The position numbers were made by a program, and so were the translations under genes. Of a DNA stretch of 64,000 nucleotides, positions 30,191 through 43,509 are shown piece by piece. This stretch comes from Eopsaltria australis (lineage: Eukaryota; Chordata; Aves; Passeriformes; Petroicidae). The stretch covers positions 496,001-560,000 of the forward strand of contig JAVTVJ010001154.1 of NCBI GenBank assembly GCA_034509425.1, in the 5' to 3' direction. The notes under the pieces are model-generated. The model did no database searches. It was not told the origin of the DNA and worked only from the letters and a program-made list of their open reading frames with translations. Each line of letters begins with the position of its first letter. Within the stretch, counting starts at the first letter, position 1.

Positions 30191-31410
30191 ATAATTTCAG
30201 TCAGTCAGTAAATATGACTTAAGGGTCAAACACTTGTAATTCTGCAATCCTTACTGTTCTAAAACAGCAAAGTACAGTGAACCATAACTTGAGAGAGAGA
30301 GGTATGTTTGAATATATATTATGTCTAAACTTTGACTTTATAAGACTTAGAATAACTTTTTTTTTATTTTTGGCAATTTGGCCGAAAGATAGATATAAAT
30401 CTTTCTTTCATGCAAGCACTTAAAAATGCACATGCTACTTCTGCCACTTCTAAGGCTCTGGGTTCTCAAATGACAAACAGTTCTCATCCCCACATTTAAA
30501 GTGGGTTTCTTTTCTTCTCTGATCAAGTTTTCTATAGAGCAAGCATTTGCCAAAGCCCCAGAGCAGATAGTACATCCAGTAGGGACTTCAGCTGTACCAC
30601 ATGAGAGGCTCAGTGTCTGAGCTGTTCTTGCCTGTTCTGCTTGCCTGTTCTGCTGATTCAGTGGATCTCACTTCTGACAGGAGCCACTTTCAGAGAATAC
30701 AGAACTCTCCCAAGTGCTCCCTCTGTGTCTCAGAGCTCCCTAACTGAAAGCATTCATTTGGTGGTGGTGTAGCATTTGTCACTGCAGAGAAATCACTGCT
30801 GCTTAAGGCAAGTTTCCACCTAACTGTCCTTCTGAGCCCCAGCTGGCCAAACAGCTCCTACTGGTGGCTCTCTGGGATTCAGGAGCTTGTGGAACAGGTT
30901 AAATGAATACCAGACACAAATGGTTTTCAGTGAAAGGGTCTGGATGATTGTTTTCTTGAAAGAAAGCATAAAGTAGCTGAAGCCTATTCAAGAAAGAAGA
31001 ATTTGGCTCAAAACCCACACCAGATAAGCACTTGTATAGCTTTGGCTAATATCCTAAACTAAAGCTATTTGAAAGGGGTTTTTTTTTTCTGAGTGGCATG
31101 AAAAATGAAGAGTAATATGGTTAAAATGGATTTTCTTTACACAAGTGATACGAAAGGTGAATATTTCATTCGTTTGAAATCAAGCCATCCTGCTGTCATT
31201 AGAAATCTCAGAGGCTCGGCCTTGTGGAAGGATTTAAAGGCAGCACTTCAACAATAATCGGATTAGAAGGGCTTGCATAGCTCCATGGTGTAAAAAAGAG
31301 ATAAAAGAAAGCAGAGTTCAAGCTTGCCACAAAGCAGGGCAGTGAGTTGTGTGGTGCAGGATCGACCCACAGCTCTGAGCCTGTGATTCTGACACTCAGC
31401 TGGAGCAGGG
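30191..31410. promoter_or_regulatory. RBP1: NMNAT3-RBP1 intergenic spacer with presumed RBP1 promoter and 5' UTR
   Basis: Only about 1.2 kb separates the NMNAT3 poly(A) signals from the RBP1 start codon, so the RBP1 core promoter should lie here. There is no CpG island. A weak TATA-like GATAAAAG lies at 31300-31307 and a GGATTA (OTX/CRX-type core) at 31260-31265. A clear DR2/DR5 retinoic-acid response element of two AGGTCA-like half-sites is not seen. If the GATAAAAG element is used, the 5' UTR would be about 75-80 nt. Confidence 0.4.
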
Positions 31411-31483
31411 ATGCCTGCAGACTTCAATGGCTACTGGAAAATGGTCAGCAATGACAATTTTGAGGAGTATCTGAAAGCACTGG
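31411..31483 (+). CDS. RBP1: RBP1 exon 1 (coding part)
   Basis: The ATG at 31411 is in context GCAGGGATGC. The exon encodes MPADFNGYWKMVSNDNFEEY and on to Leu24, then one base of Asp25, ending CTGG/GTAAGG. The N-terminal MPxDFxGYWKM is diagnostic of RBP1, and NFEEYLKAL is the first helix region of the family signature. Confidence 0.96.
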
Positions 31484-32093
31484 GTAAGGTTCCCTTCATG
31501 CTTCTTGAATGAATAATCAATAAATGCCACCTGTCTTATTCTTGACGTGAATCTGTTTTCTCTTGTACAATCATAAGTCATTTTTGGGAGAAGTATTTTT
31601 TTCAGAAATGCACTTTAAGAATTGCCTTAAGCAAAATTGTTTTGCCTTAAGCATTTTTTACCATCTTGAAGCTACATTAACAGAGATTAAACTACATAGC
31701 TTGAAGAGGTAAGTGGCAGATTCTAAACTTTAAAATACCCCTATAATCTGAAAAGCAGTAGAATTTTTATATTTAATAAAGATTCAATGCAGTACTTAAT
31801 GCAATTTTGTGTGTTTGTATTTAATGTTTTGTTAGTATCTATAGAAGTAGTGAAGGCCTTATCAACTGTCAAATACAAATGGCATTTTTTTAAGATTCCA
31901 CATAGCCAGAAAATTGAAACATTAAGTTATTAAAGTTACAAGAATTAGGTTACAGACTTTTTCTGGATGGGAAGGCTGGTTTGAAAGATTTGGACATCTA
32001 TTTATCTTTGTTCATTTCTGTTCTTCCTGGAAGTGACAAGCTTCTTTTTGTGGAAGACTGTTCTGGATAAAAATAATTCTTTTTCTTTTTCAG
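31484..32093 (+). other. RBP1 intron 1 (610 bp)
   Basis: The donor is GTAAGG and the acceptor CTTTTTCAG, with a T-rich tract. It is AT-rich and nothing else is seen. Confidence 0.85.
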
Positions 32094-32272
32094 ATGTAAA
32101 TGTTGCTGTCAGAAAAATAGCAAACTTGCTAAAGCCTGACAAGGAAATCCTTCAGAACGGGGATCATATGATCATTAAAACGCTAAGCACTTTTAGAAAC
32201 TACATCATGGAATTTGATGTGGGGAAGGAGTTTGAGGAGGATTTATCCGGGGTGGATGATCGCAAGTGCATG
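32094..32272 (+). CDS. RBP1: RBP1 exon 2
   Basis: The 179 nt are the standard size for CRBP exon 2. It completes Asp25 and encodes [18 protein letters not shown]..., Lys41 of the binding cavity, the [12 protein letters not shown] strands with Arg59, and [17 protein letters not shown] up to Met84, ending ATG/GTAAGA. It forms the helix-turn-helix lid and strands B-E of the barrel. Confidence 0.98.
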
Positions 32273-35200
32273 GTAAGAATTGGAACTGCAACAATGGACA
32301 CAAAGGAACATTGAGAGTGTGGGGCTTTTGACAGAACACATCTTTTAACCATCCTGGTGGCTGTTCCTGAAATTATTTCTGTACTTCTCAGTTTGCCAAG
32401 AGGTACCTGCAGTTTGAGCATGCCTTCAGATTAGAGGAGTGCTAATTTTAATCAGGAGCACAAAGCAGTTTTATCACTCAGTGAATGATAACCTCAGTGA
32501 AGCTGTGCTCGTTTACACTGGGATATTTGTTAGTCAAAAAGACATCTAGGATCACTTGCAGAACCTCTTCAATGAGTAAGGTTTTACAACAGAGGAGATC
32601 CACTGATTGCAAGGTCAGGCTCTGCTCCCTGTGTGAGAATGGCCAAATGCTTAAAAATCGCCTGGGTGTATTTATTAGAGCACACACTTAATTAGCCCAC
32701 TGGAGCAAATCTTACTGAAATGAATAAGCAAACACTGAGGACTTTGTTTTATGATAGCTCTGTCTTAGGAGCTCTTTTTGCTTTTTAACCAAGGACTGAT
32801 AAATATCAATTTACAGGGGAAGAATTTGAGAATAGCAAGTTCTCACCTATTAGTTTGACAGCACAACACTGGCAATATTCTAGTGAGGAAGCTGACAAAT
32901 AAAAGAAACTTATCTCAGGAGGGACTCTAGGGGAGAAATCTTATAGAAGAGAATTCATAGGTTTCCATTCTGAAAAAGATAGTACTATTTAAAACCAGTA
33001 CTTTTCTCTCACACTAAGATCTGCAAATTTGCTTTTGCTCTAGTCATGGCAGGAAAGGGAAAAATTGTGAAGACCAGAGAAAAAGAATGGTTGGCTACTG
33101 AGTGCCTCAACAAATCCCTCTGTAGTCATTGTTACAGAGGGTACAAGCTTGGTGAGAGTGCAGAATACAACATTCACAGAAGGGAGGAGCAGGAACATTT
33201 GCATTTAGGAGAGTGCCCCAATGGCATCGTGTGGGTTTGGCTCCTGGAATGCTCCTAATCTGGATATTGAGGTCCAGATCCACTGAACAGTTATGAGCCC
33301 AAGGAAAGATTTAAGACTGAGGTGATTAAGTTGCCATCAATGATAGCAGCATTCAATAAATTACCATCAAAGACAGCAATGTTCAAAACATCTGCAACAA
33401 AGGTTTGTGTGTGCACAGAACTGTCCCTGTCTAAGCATTATCTGTACTTAAATACCATTAAACTCCCATCTAAAGGAGAACAAAACCATCCTCTGCATGG
33501 TGGAAAGAAGTAATATTTTATAATTTTTAACAAGCCAAAATTCTCTACCCTATTTTGCTAAATTGAGTGATAAGGGAAGGATTCAAAGTGTTCAATCAGA
33601 AAGAAGAAACCAGAGAGAGGTAATTTCAGTCACTACAACAGCTGTTTGATTTTGAGTAGAACCTAGTTCAGCCTGCTTCCAGAGGTTGCTCAAACATTTA
33701 CCTATTTACTGTTTGGTGGGAAATTCTGATTCAGCCTTGGAAGCAGAAGTATCAGCACCTTCTGCCTGTTACAAACTCCAAACCCCAGACAACCAGGGAC
33801 AGTCACTGACTCTAACTGGGGTTTTTTTAGGAAGGACTTAGGGATGTAATTCCACAAATACCCCCAGAGATCTCCATGTCTCTTTGTGGTCTCCAGCTGG
33901 AGCTGGACATTTCAGGTGACTGACCACTGGTGCTTTATTTGCCTTATAGCAACACATCATGCTTTATAGTTCAATTTTCTTGTTAAAGATTCCTTATCTA
34001 CATGAGACAGCAAAACAGTAAAGGAAGGTGTCTTTCTGGGTAACTTCAGTCCAGATCTGATAACCATAATGTCAGGCAAAATTTGCAGTTGTTAAGCAGC
34101 AAAATAACTCCAGCAGTGCAGAAGGAGTCTTGTGAGAGAAGAGCCGTGGAGGTTATTGGAGATACTGGACCACTCCCTGAGTGGTGTTATGGAGAAAACC
34201 ACCATAAAACAAAGGTTGAATATCCTTCTTGGGGCTCCACTTGTTCATGCAGAGCCTGTGGAACTGCATGCTATAAATGGCTTAATCATTAATGGCCAGC
34301 ATGTGTAATGGGAGGATTGTGAATCAATTATTGTTGTTTACATTGTGGACTGAGCAGACCACTGGGCAAGTTTTATCCAAGGAGCTCGATGTATGAGCAG
34401 GACAAAGTAACATGGATAAGACAAATTGCACATTAAACATTAATCTATACAGCAGAGCAATCGTCAGGAGACCAGCAAAAATAACCTTAGAAGTAATTCA
34501 TCCTAGAGGTATAGATTGTTTTTTCTTCTAATGAAGAATATATCATCTAGCTAGAGTTAACGTATCTGTAAAAGTAATATCAGCACGGTGAGCAGGTTAG
34601 ATCCTGTGTGTAATTCACTGGAATTGTGTTCACCTTGCAGTTGTAAAACATATCCTTGAGCCAGTTGGGGTGGAGTGTGACCACAGTAACTCCCAATCAA
34701 TGCTGTCCCTGAGAAGGAAAGGCTAAAAAGTTTTGCTGATATCTATTTTAGAAGCTGAAGTTTTGACATTTGGAACTTGATGATTTTGTGATAGTACGAG
34801 CCCTCTCCTCCTTTCCAGTTAGGGTTTTTTCATTTTTGTAGTTGGTCACTCCTGGGAGCCTGTCTGAACTTTCTGGATCAGGGACTTAATTGAGCAGGAT
34901 GAACCTTAGCACCTTCAGTTCATCCTTCTGACCCTTAGCTGTGGCTTGCTTGTGCATGGTTTTGGGTGACTGTTCTCTGGAGGGACAGAGGGGACAGCAT
35001 TTGGTGACATTAGGATGTTGTTTCTGTTGGGAAGTGAAGATTTGCTACTTTGGAAACTCTAAAACCCTGCAGTTCAGTTAAAGATGCAGTGTCTGTGCTC
35101 TGCAAAACAGGAGATGGGGAGAGTTGACCACAGGAGGGGTCACAAATCACGGCTGTTACCAATGTTCCTCAAGCTTTCCACCCAGGATTGATCTGGATAA

Positions 35201-38200
35201 AAGTTACACCCCCTTTCTCTTTTCACTTGGCAGTTTTGTGAAAGGTATCTTTCTGCAGGTTCAATCATACTTAACTATCCAGGATTATTAAAATCTCGGC
35301 AGTTTCAAGTACAAATGTAAAATGAAAGTTTACATCTTTAGGAGCATCTTTCAATCTTTCATTCTTTAAAAATGTCCCAAGGCGTGCATTAGATGGTGCA
35401 GAAAGCACTTTGGAACATTAATTTGTGCTACATTTTTCTCACATGATGTGAACTGGACCATATAGTCAAGTTTCTACTACTTTGAAGAGTTTGTTCACAG
35501 TTTTAATTGGCAACATGTTATCAGATGGAGAATGTACCGAGACAGAAATTTAAAGTTAAATGGAAATCTCTGGCTTCGGTGTTTCCCACTCTGAGTCTTT
35601 GATCCTGTTGTCTTGATTCTCAGTGAAGCTCCAGTCTCATCCTGAAATCTCAGTTTTAAAGAGAATTTCCACAATCTTGAGTTGTGATTAATTCAGCATC
35701 TCAGGTGTTGCTCTAAGTATGAAACTTTGTTTCATGTATATAAACATTACTGTGGAAAAAATTTACTGTGCATGCAAGGGGAAGACCTTACTGAAACAAT
35801 TAATACAAAACCATCTCAGTCATCAGCAGATAGCTGTGCTTCCCTTTTTCACTGTCAGTCAGAACCAGTGAAGCTGATGAAGGATCTACAGTGTGAAATA
35901 TGTACCAGCACACAAGAAGAAGGCACATAAGCCTTCTGTACCTTCACAGTGTTATTTACTTAGCATTTAGTAAAGAAATTATGAAAAAGTTAACTGAAAA
36001 ACCTCAAAGTGCTGAAACAAAAGCTGAAGTTTCACACTGCAAGTCTTTGCATCCAGTGAATCGAAGCAGATTGAGAATTGGATAGCTCAGATGCAAAATT
36101 TACTCTCTTAAAATTTTTATTTCTCTAATCATTCTGCTGCTAAAGTCAGAGAAAACTTTTGCATTATAATTATTCTCTGCTGTTCAGGCATTTGAAAGAC
36201 TGAATTTCTTTATCTTACACTATGCAGAATTAATCTCTTTTGACAGACATTAAGGGCAAGTGATCTGTTAAAAAATCAAGAAAGATTTTATGTTCTAAAT
36301 ATAGAAGAGTAGAATTTCTTGGATAACTGAGAGCAGTTGTGTTATAACTGGGTATTTGTCCAAGCATATGAGAGGTGCTTTGCTAACTCAGAACCTTGTG
36401 CTCTCTGATACAGTAATTTTCTTCTTCCATTGAAGCAGGAAATGAAATGACAAAGGCAGGGAACTGGGAAACAGAAAACTGCAGGAATTTTAAACTGAAT
36501 GTGGGAAATAACACATGTTAACCATTTAGTTATCTAAACCTGAATACAGGTGGAATATAAGCATGAATAAGTTATGAAGTGGGTTGTTGAACTAATAGAA
36601 TTTCTAGTCCTAGTTAAGGCTTGCTGGGTGGGGTGGGGTGAGGAGGGTTTGGGAGTTGTGGAATTCACTCCCCAGACCTGTAATACATCTTACCATGTGA
36701 AATGCCAATTAATGTATACACAATGATTGCTCACAGACACCTGGCTGTGCCATATCCTGCTGAAGGGAGGGGAGTTGTTCAAAACTGATCACAGCTCTCT
36801 TTTAATTAACAAACCTGCTAATTGACACTGATTCCTCTCAGGTTTGTGTTCAGGAAAACTGCACTGGAGTTAGTTGTTCTGGCCATGATTTGATTTGTAC
36901 CACCTCAAGGTCAGAATAAAGCCGTGTTACAAAATCACATGGTTCATGAAGCTGATTTAACTATTTAGGCAGGTTCCTCTGTTACACAAATGGAATTCAC
37001 AGCTGTTAATCTAGCTCAGAGCAGGTTTGGGAATTAAGGCTTTGCTGCCAGAAAAACAACAACCAACACACAACATTCCAGTAAGTGGAATTGCAGGAGG
37101 GATCTCCCACAGGGTGAGAAGGTTCCAAATAAATTGTGCCTGTCTAGTAAGATGCAAGATCAGCAATATGTCTTGACTTGATCCCTCTGATTTATCTGTT
37201 TTATTTGTTTACCCTTCCAGTGCTGCCCTTTTGGGCTTGGAAGTATATTCTCATATACTTTGGTGGAACAAGCATTATTCTAGCACCACTGTTGCTGGGG
37301 CTGGTCTCCTCTCAGATTTAGTGCCTCCTGTCTCTTTGCAGTACTGTAATTTCCCCAGCTCCTCACTGGCATAATACCCGATTTTTTATTTTGGGGGAGG
37401 GGAGGGAGCTGTAATTTAAAAGAGGTAGACTTTATGATGGTTTTCTGCTGGTGTTTCTGGAGTTTTGCAAACTGCTCTCAAAAAGTGATGAAGAAAAGCC
37501 CTCCAGGCAACCCCTGTGAGGCTCCAGAGAGCAGAAGTCCATCCTGGGTCTGTCTCAGGCTCTCCCAGAATGGACTCTGGTCCCTTCTGTCTGTGCCTCA
37601 GTGAGGAGGAGTTTCCTTGTTCCTTGTGCCACCCTGCTTGCTCCTGTGGCATTTCTGTTCCTGCCAGTGAGTGACGTGCTCAGCACATTTGCACGGGGAT
37701 GGCAAATGAGATGGTCTGAATCTCCGGCCCTGTAAATGTCATAAACTTCACTTCTTGCAGGGCTGGATTCACATCTAAACACGAGGCTGATTAGAAGCTT
37801 TGGAGCTGTTTATTCACAGAACTGCTGCTAGCATAGTGAAGCTCTGCAGGGACAGTGGGTTTGGATAGGTTTAGCTTTCCAGCTCTTTGTGAACTCTAAA
37901 AAGCTCTGAGTTATGAATGCAGAAAGTACAGTCAGAATCAGCTGAAAAGCTGAGAACCAGACTTAACAAATCCAGTTTTGAATGACAAACCATTAGTGTT
38001 ATGTACAAGTGCATCTTGCTAAAATTACGCAGGGGATAAATCAGTTGTAGCCATTAATTGAAACTGTGAGTGTCTTAGAATGGATTCTGATCTTTGCACA
38101 AGGTCAATTGGATGTGATGGGTTTTACTTTTTTTCTGGCATGGGATATACACAAGTTTTCCTATTTTTGTATTATTTGTATACAATTTTATTTCAGTGAG

Positions 38201-41200
38201 AAAAAAAAGCCACCATTCCTAAGAAATAAAACAATATGCACTGTCTAAAATATTGATTCTCCTCCTCCTGCCTATTGTCAGCTGCATAGCCTGGAGCTTT
38301 TGCACATTCCCTTTCATACTCCCTGGAACAAATCTCGTCTTGGCTTTGCTCTATTGCTCTTATGAGCAAGGATTCACAATAAGGAATTGGAACATTTAGG
38401 ATCTGATCCTATCTGACCACAGCTTACCTTTCATCTGAAGTTTTTCAGTCCAATCCTAAGCCCCTTTTCTAGCAGTGCTGCCCCTGGAGATGCTGACAGT
38501 GACAGAAGCAGAGACTTTGCCATGGCTGAGCTGCAGCGTGGCCAAACAGGTTCAGGCTTTGGGCAGCCCCAGGATCTGGAGATGAAGCCCAGGAATCCTT
38601 CCAGGAATTGCTCTGTTGGGTTTGTTGTTGATTTCTCAGTAGTTTCTGATGCTGAACCTCCAGGTGCAGATGTGATGGGACAAAAGGGGGTACAGGGGAG
38701 AGGTGACAAAGCTGCCCATGGCTGTGCCCTGGAGCAGCTTCCTGCAGAGGCCAGGGAGTGCCCACCTGGCAGAATTCCCCTCACAGCTACACTGAACTTT
38801 GTGACATTAACATTAGTTCTATCAACACTTCATTTTCCCCCAAAAAACTGCTTACAAGTGGTTTTTATATCACTTTCATACTTAGTACAGATGAAATGGT
38901 TTCTCTTGAGAAGCTATTAAATACCTTGTTGGATATATTGCTGTGTTTGACCAAAAGTTCTAGGATATTTTCTTTGGTGTTATTTACAAGACACAGCTCA
39001 AATTGGATTTTTCTGTTTCATCTGACTGAAAAAAATTACTTTCCATTTTTTAATCCTTCTTAGATCATAATTACAGTTGTAAAATGGGCTGTCATTCTCC
39101 CAAGCAGAGAATTACTGGATGGAGATGGAGCAGGGAGTGTGAGCACCCGTAGCTTTGCAGTCATTTGGTGCTCCACATATAGAGACAACACTCTGAGGGA
39201 AGCAGGAGAAAAATAGAATTGGTGCTGCTGTGTTTCTCCTACAGATAGGAAATCAATAACGTGTTCCTGATGAAAGGTGGGAGCTGCAATTCATACTTGT
39301 AAAGGCAATGTGTCAAAAATCCATGTAGCATTAACAAAAAATGTTCATGAACTACTTTGGGAAAAGTTCTTTCCTTCCATTCATCTGTGAAATGCATTCT
39401 GTAGCTTCAGCTGCTGAGCCCCTGTCCCAGGCAGGAGCAGGGAGTGAGGAGCATTGTGCAGAGCCAGCACCGAATGCCCGTGCACTTCGAGCTCCCTGGG
39501 AAGTGCAGAGTGCTCTGATAACACTTGAGGACTCTTTCATAAATTACAAAAGTCACTCTCTCTGCCTGTGGGCCAGCACTTGCCACTGGAAGCTGAAATT
39601 GTGCAAGGTTTCACCACAGCTGCTGCTACTGAAGAAAAGGCAGATATGTAGCCAGTAATTTATTTGGGGTTTACTAAATATTTCATTTAATAAATCTACC
39701 TTGTCTCATAACTGCAAACAGTAATGAGAACACTTTAATTATAATTTCCTCCAGCTTTAATATTCAGGAAGATTCAGGTGGTGCCATGCATATGAATTTA
39801 AATCTCCATAACACAAAGAGATTAAATCACTAAAAAAAGTGTGTGAATGCCCAGGTAATAAAAGGAGAATATCAAAGTACACAAGAAGTGAAACATTACA
39901 GAAACCATACCATGAAACTAAAGAAAATTTGAACATTTTTTGTGTTCTCAGGCTTCAAAGGCTTTTTCACTTCCCAAGGAGCTCCATTCTCTAGTATTAC
40001 ACCTCAAGAACAAAGTTTATGTAATATGAAAAACGTGCAATATTGGTGGTTGGAATTTTTGGGAAGAGCTACGTTGAGGCAAGACTCCCTGGTTTTTACC
40101 TCACTCGGTTCCCTTTTCTGGCATTCCTTCAGTATTGCTGATGGCACTGTTGACTAATTCACCATCACCATTCTCTGTTGAAGTTTCCTACAGAATTACA
40201 CGTACATCACCTGGGAAGTGTTGATGTTAGGGTTAAGTGTGAGCAGGTGGTGAGGAAGCAAGATTTAAGCTTGTTTATGGTGCCCTAGATTATATACTGT
40301 GCACTTGGAAGGAATAAACAATGGCTTCCATTTCTTGAGCCAGTAGTACAAGGTGCCCGAAAAGGCAGAGTTCAGTTTTAGAGAAATTCTCCATTTTCAG
40401 TTGGTTCTGTTACTGGAAACTGCAACTTTGCAGTGTCCTGAGCTTGTCTGCCTCTCCCCTCTCGTGGAGGAGGACAAGGAGCAGGAGCTGCCCTGGCCCC
40501 CAAACCGTGCCAGGATTTTCAGTCCTTCCAGGCAGGTGGCAGCAGCTCTGCAACCAGAAAACCTTAGGTAATGCTATTACCCAAATGGGGCAAACAGGGT
40601 TCATTACAAAGGCGTGCTTTGCTAGGAAAAGCAGCTTTCCATAAAAGGTGAAGTGTTTGTTTACCTTGGGAGTGTGTGCCAGGAGGAGCCAAAGGGTCCC
40701 ACAGAGCTGCCCCAGCAGTCTGCAAGAGCTTGGCTCCTGGTTACTGCATGGCAATATCCTGGTGCAGCCTTCAAAATCAATCCTTGCTCTTAGATACAGC
40801 AAGAGAGGTTACATATCCAGCATTTGCCCTGCAGTATTTCTGGAATAGTATTTTTATGTTCTGGTTCACATATTTGGGGATGTTGTAGAGCAAGCTTTGC
40901 TCTGGTTTGGGTGTTGTAGGGGGTGGAATGTTGGCAGCAGCCAGGGCAGCTCCAAGCTCAGCTAACGCTCACTGTGTGTCTCAGCAGAGATATTTGGGAT
41001 GGAAGGACGTGTTTCAATCTGAGTTAAAGGAGAATTTTGTATCTTGTGTATTAGTTTAATAAAAGAGACATTGAAACATTGCAGTTTGACCTAAAGAAAG
41101 GCTACAGATGCCACTGCTTAATCTTACTGTCATAAAGTGGTTGTTCCTGCTAACAAAGAAAATGACATTACGATCTCTTGCAATGCATTCTGCCCCTTAT

Positions 41201-43407
41201 AACCTTCAGAGCAAAATAGCTACACACAGAAATCAGGAATTGTATGCTTTACTCATATCCCCTCAGTATTTCTGTTTCTCACAGGGAAGGCAGAGGATAC
41301 CTGAGAATATTGTCTGATAAGACAGCTTGTTTAATTCTGTGGGTTTAGACTCTTCGTGGTTATCATCAAATTGCAAAAAGCAATTTCTAATCTTGACTGG
41401 AAAAACAACAAATCCTGAGAAAAAAGTGTGTTGTTTTCTGAGATGAAACAATTTCAATCACCCTTGGAGGCAAAAAGTTAACATTTCCTTGTGCTGCTAC
41501 AAATATTTCTCTATTTCCCCCAAGTGTATGAAGTGTAACAATCCCAGCTGACTTTGAACATTGTCAGGGCTAATGAAGTTGGATCCTACTGTATCATGGT
41601 GTATTGCCCCTGAATTCACACAGAAACCCACCAAATGTAACTGTTAAGCTGGCCTAAAGATTAAACTATGCTGAGCTAATACTCAATGGATACAAGTAAG
41701 TGCAGTTCCTAAGCAAAGTTGCACATACAAATGCTTCATTCCACAGTATCCCTCACATCGACAAATCAGTCATTTTCTGCTGTATTCATGTTTTAGAATC
41801 AGAAATTTGTTGATGTGTTAACTTATAAATTAACCATTATTCACTTTGACTCCTGTTACTTATTACCTTCTGTCTCTTCAGTGGATGTCTGCAGATTCAG
41901 GTACGGGAGAGGATTTTGATCATGGTGACCACATTAACCTCAGCTTTACCCAAATGTGTTGTTCCTTCCTGCATTAGCACTTTTTTTTTGCTTTAAAAGG
42001 ATATGGTTTCATAAAAAGTTATCCACTGCTTGGTGTAAATACATCACTTCACAAAAGAGAACAGAAGAATTAGTGAATGCATTTTGTAAACTGGAGAGGT
42101 TTTTAGCACAGAGCTGTGAGTTTGTGTTTCAGAGCCCCCGTGTGGTGCAGACTGATGGGATCAGTCCCATTGCCCTGCCCATGATTATCCATCCTGCCTC
42201 TTTGGAGTGATTCATTTTTCACGCTGGTTTAGTCTAAAGCTTCCCACAGGAGGAGGCTGCTGCGTGCACTCATTCAGAGATAGTGCCTGGCATGGTTATC
42301 ATCTAAGAATTAATTGTTTGTGACATACACAGATTGAATAAATGGGACTGGATAGGTTTTGAGTGTTGTACTGGTTTTAATTACCAGAAGGAAAAACGTA
42401 GGCTGGCTTCTACTCTGAGGAACTGCACAGGATGGATGCAGGCAGTGTCCTTTAATGACAGATCAGAATTCATCATCTCTCCACATCTGACTACTCATGC
42501 AAGCAGTGGCTGAAGGCTTTTTCAGGGTAGACAGCAATTCCATATTTAGTCCTCAGAGCCCCTTCAAACAAGCTGATTTACAAGCCATGAGCTAATATTG
42601 ATGTTAAACTGTCCTCGTGGAGCACACACTGCCACTGCTCTTCCCTCTTTAAATATTTCACAGAGCATTGCTTCATCTTAGTGAGATGGGAAAGGCAGCT
42701 GGGCAGTGAGTGCTGAGCAGAGGAGCAGGCTGCAGGAGGCACTGCAAGGCACTGAAGGAGTTGCATGGCTCAGGTTTTACTGAGCCCCTCAGGACAGCAG
42801 CAGCGCTCAAGAAGTGCAGTGTTGGGTACTGCCCCTGACTCCTGACTCTGCCAGTCCTGCCTCCAGCAGCTCCCCAGCCTCAGCTGCAGAAAGCAGGATG
42901 CTGGCAGAGTTACCAAGCTGCTGATGCTTCTGAAGCACTCTGCTCCATGGAGGAAGGCAGGCTGAGACATAAGGAAAAGCCAGCTCAGCGCTCAAAAGCT
43001 TTGTTCATCCACAGCGCCAGGAAATGGGAACTGTTTTCAGCTGGGGAATCCTTCTTAGGGTGGAAAAACCCAAACTGGATCTTAAGTTTTCAGCTCCTTT
43101 TGCAAATACAGTGTTAGGCTGCAGGGCCCTTCTGCTGCTGCATTTTTCAGCAGGGAGAGAGGAGTGTGTTCTTGCACAATGATTTTGATGATATTTTCTC
43201 TTGCTTTATCTCATCCCTCTGGTTTTTGTCAGGCACTTGGGCAGCAACTTTCTGTTCGAGCTCATTTCTTTTGCAATTATCCTAAGTGGTACAACACACT
43301 CCAGTCATTCTTTTTATGAGATACACTCAGAGTTAAGTTTTGCCTCACAGAACTAATCATAATATCAGAGAATGTTACAGCAATACCAGATATGTCTGTT
43401 TTGTTAG
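32273..43407 (+). other. RBP1 intron 2 (11.1 kb)
   Basis: This is the largest intron in the window, bounded by GTAAGA and TTTTGTTAG. I find no convincing exon, RNA gene or nameable repeat. A slightly GC-richer patch lies at 38480-38790 with open frames on both strands, but without homology or splice context. Long stretches are AT-rich single-copy-looking DNA that could hold enhancers; this cannot be judged from one sequence. Confidence 0.6.
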
Positions 43408-43509
43408 ACCACCGTGTCCTGGGATGGAGATAAGCTGCTTTGTGTACAGAATGGAGAGAAGGAAGGCCGTGGCTGGACCCAGTGGATTGAAGGAGATGAA
43501 ATGCACCTG
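43408..43509 (+). CDS. RBP1: RBP1 exon 3
   Basis: The exon is 102 nt. It encodes TTVSWDGDKLLCVQNGEKEG, then RGWTQWIEGDEMHL, residues 85-118, ending CTG/GTAAGA. Gln109 in GWTQW is the glutamine that hydrogen-bonds the retinol hydroxyl (Gln108 in mature numbering) and is intact, in contrast to RBP2 in this window. Confidence 0.98.

Noticed and set aside
38480..38790. GC-richer patch in RBP1 intron 2 with open frames on both strands
   Set aside because: There is no homology, no CpG enrichment and no splice context. It may be an old repeat.
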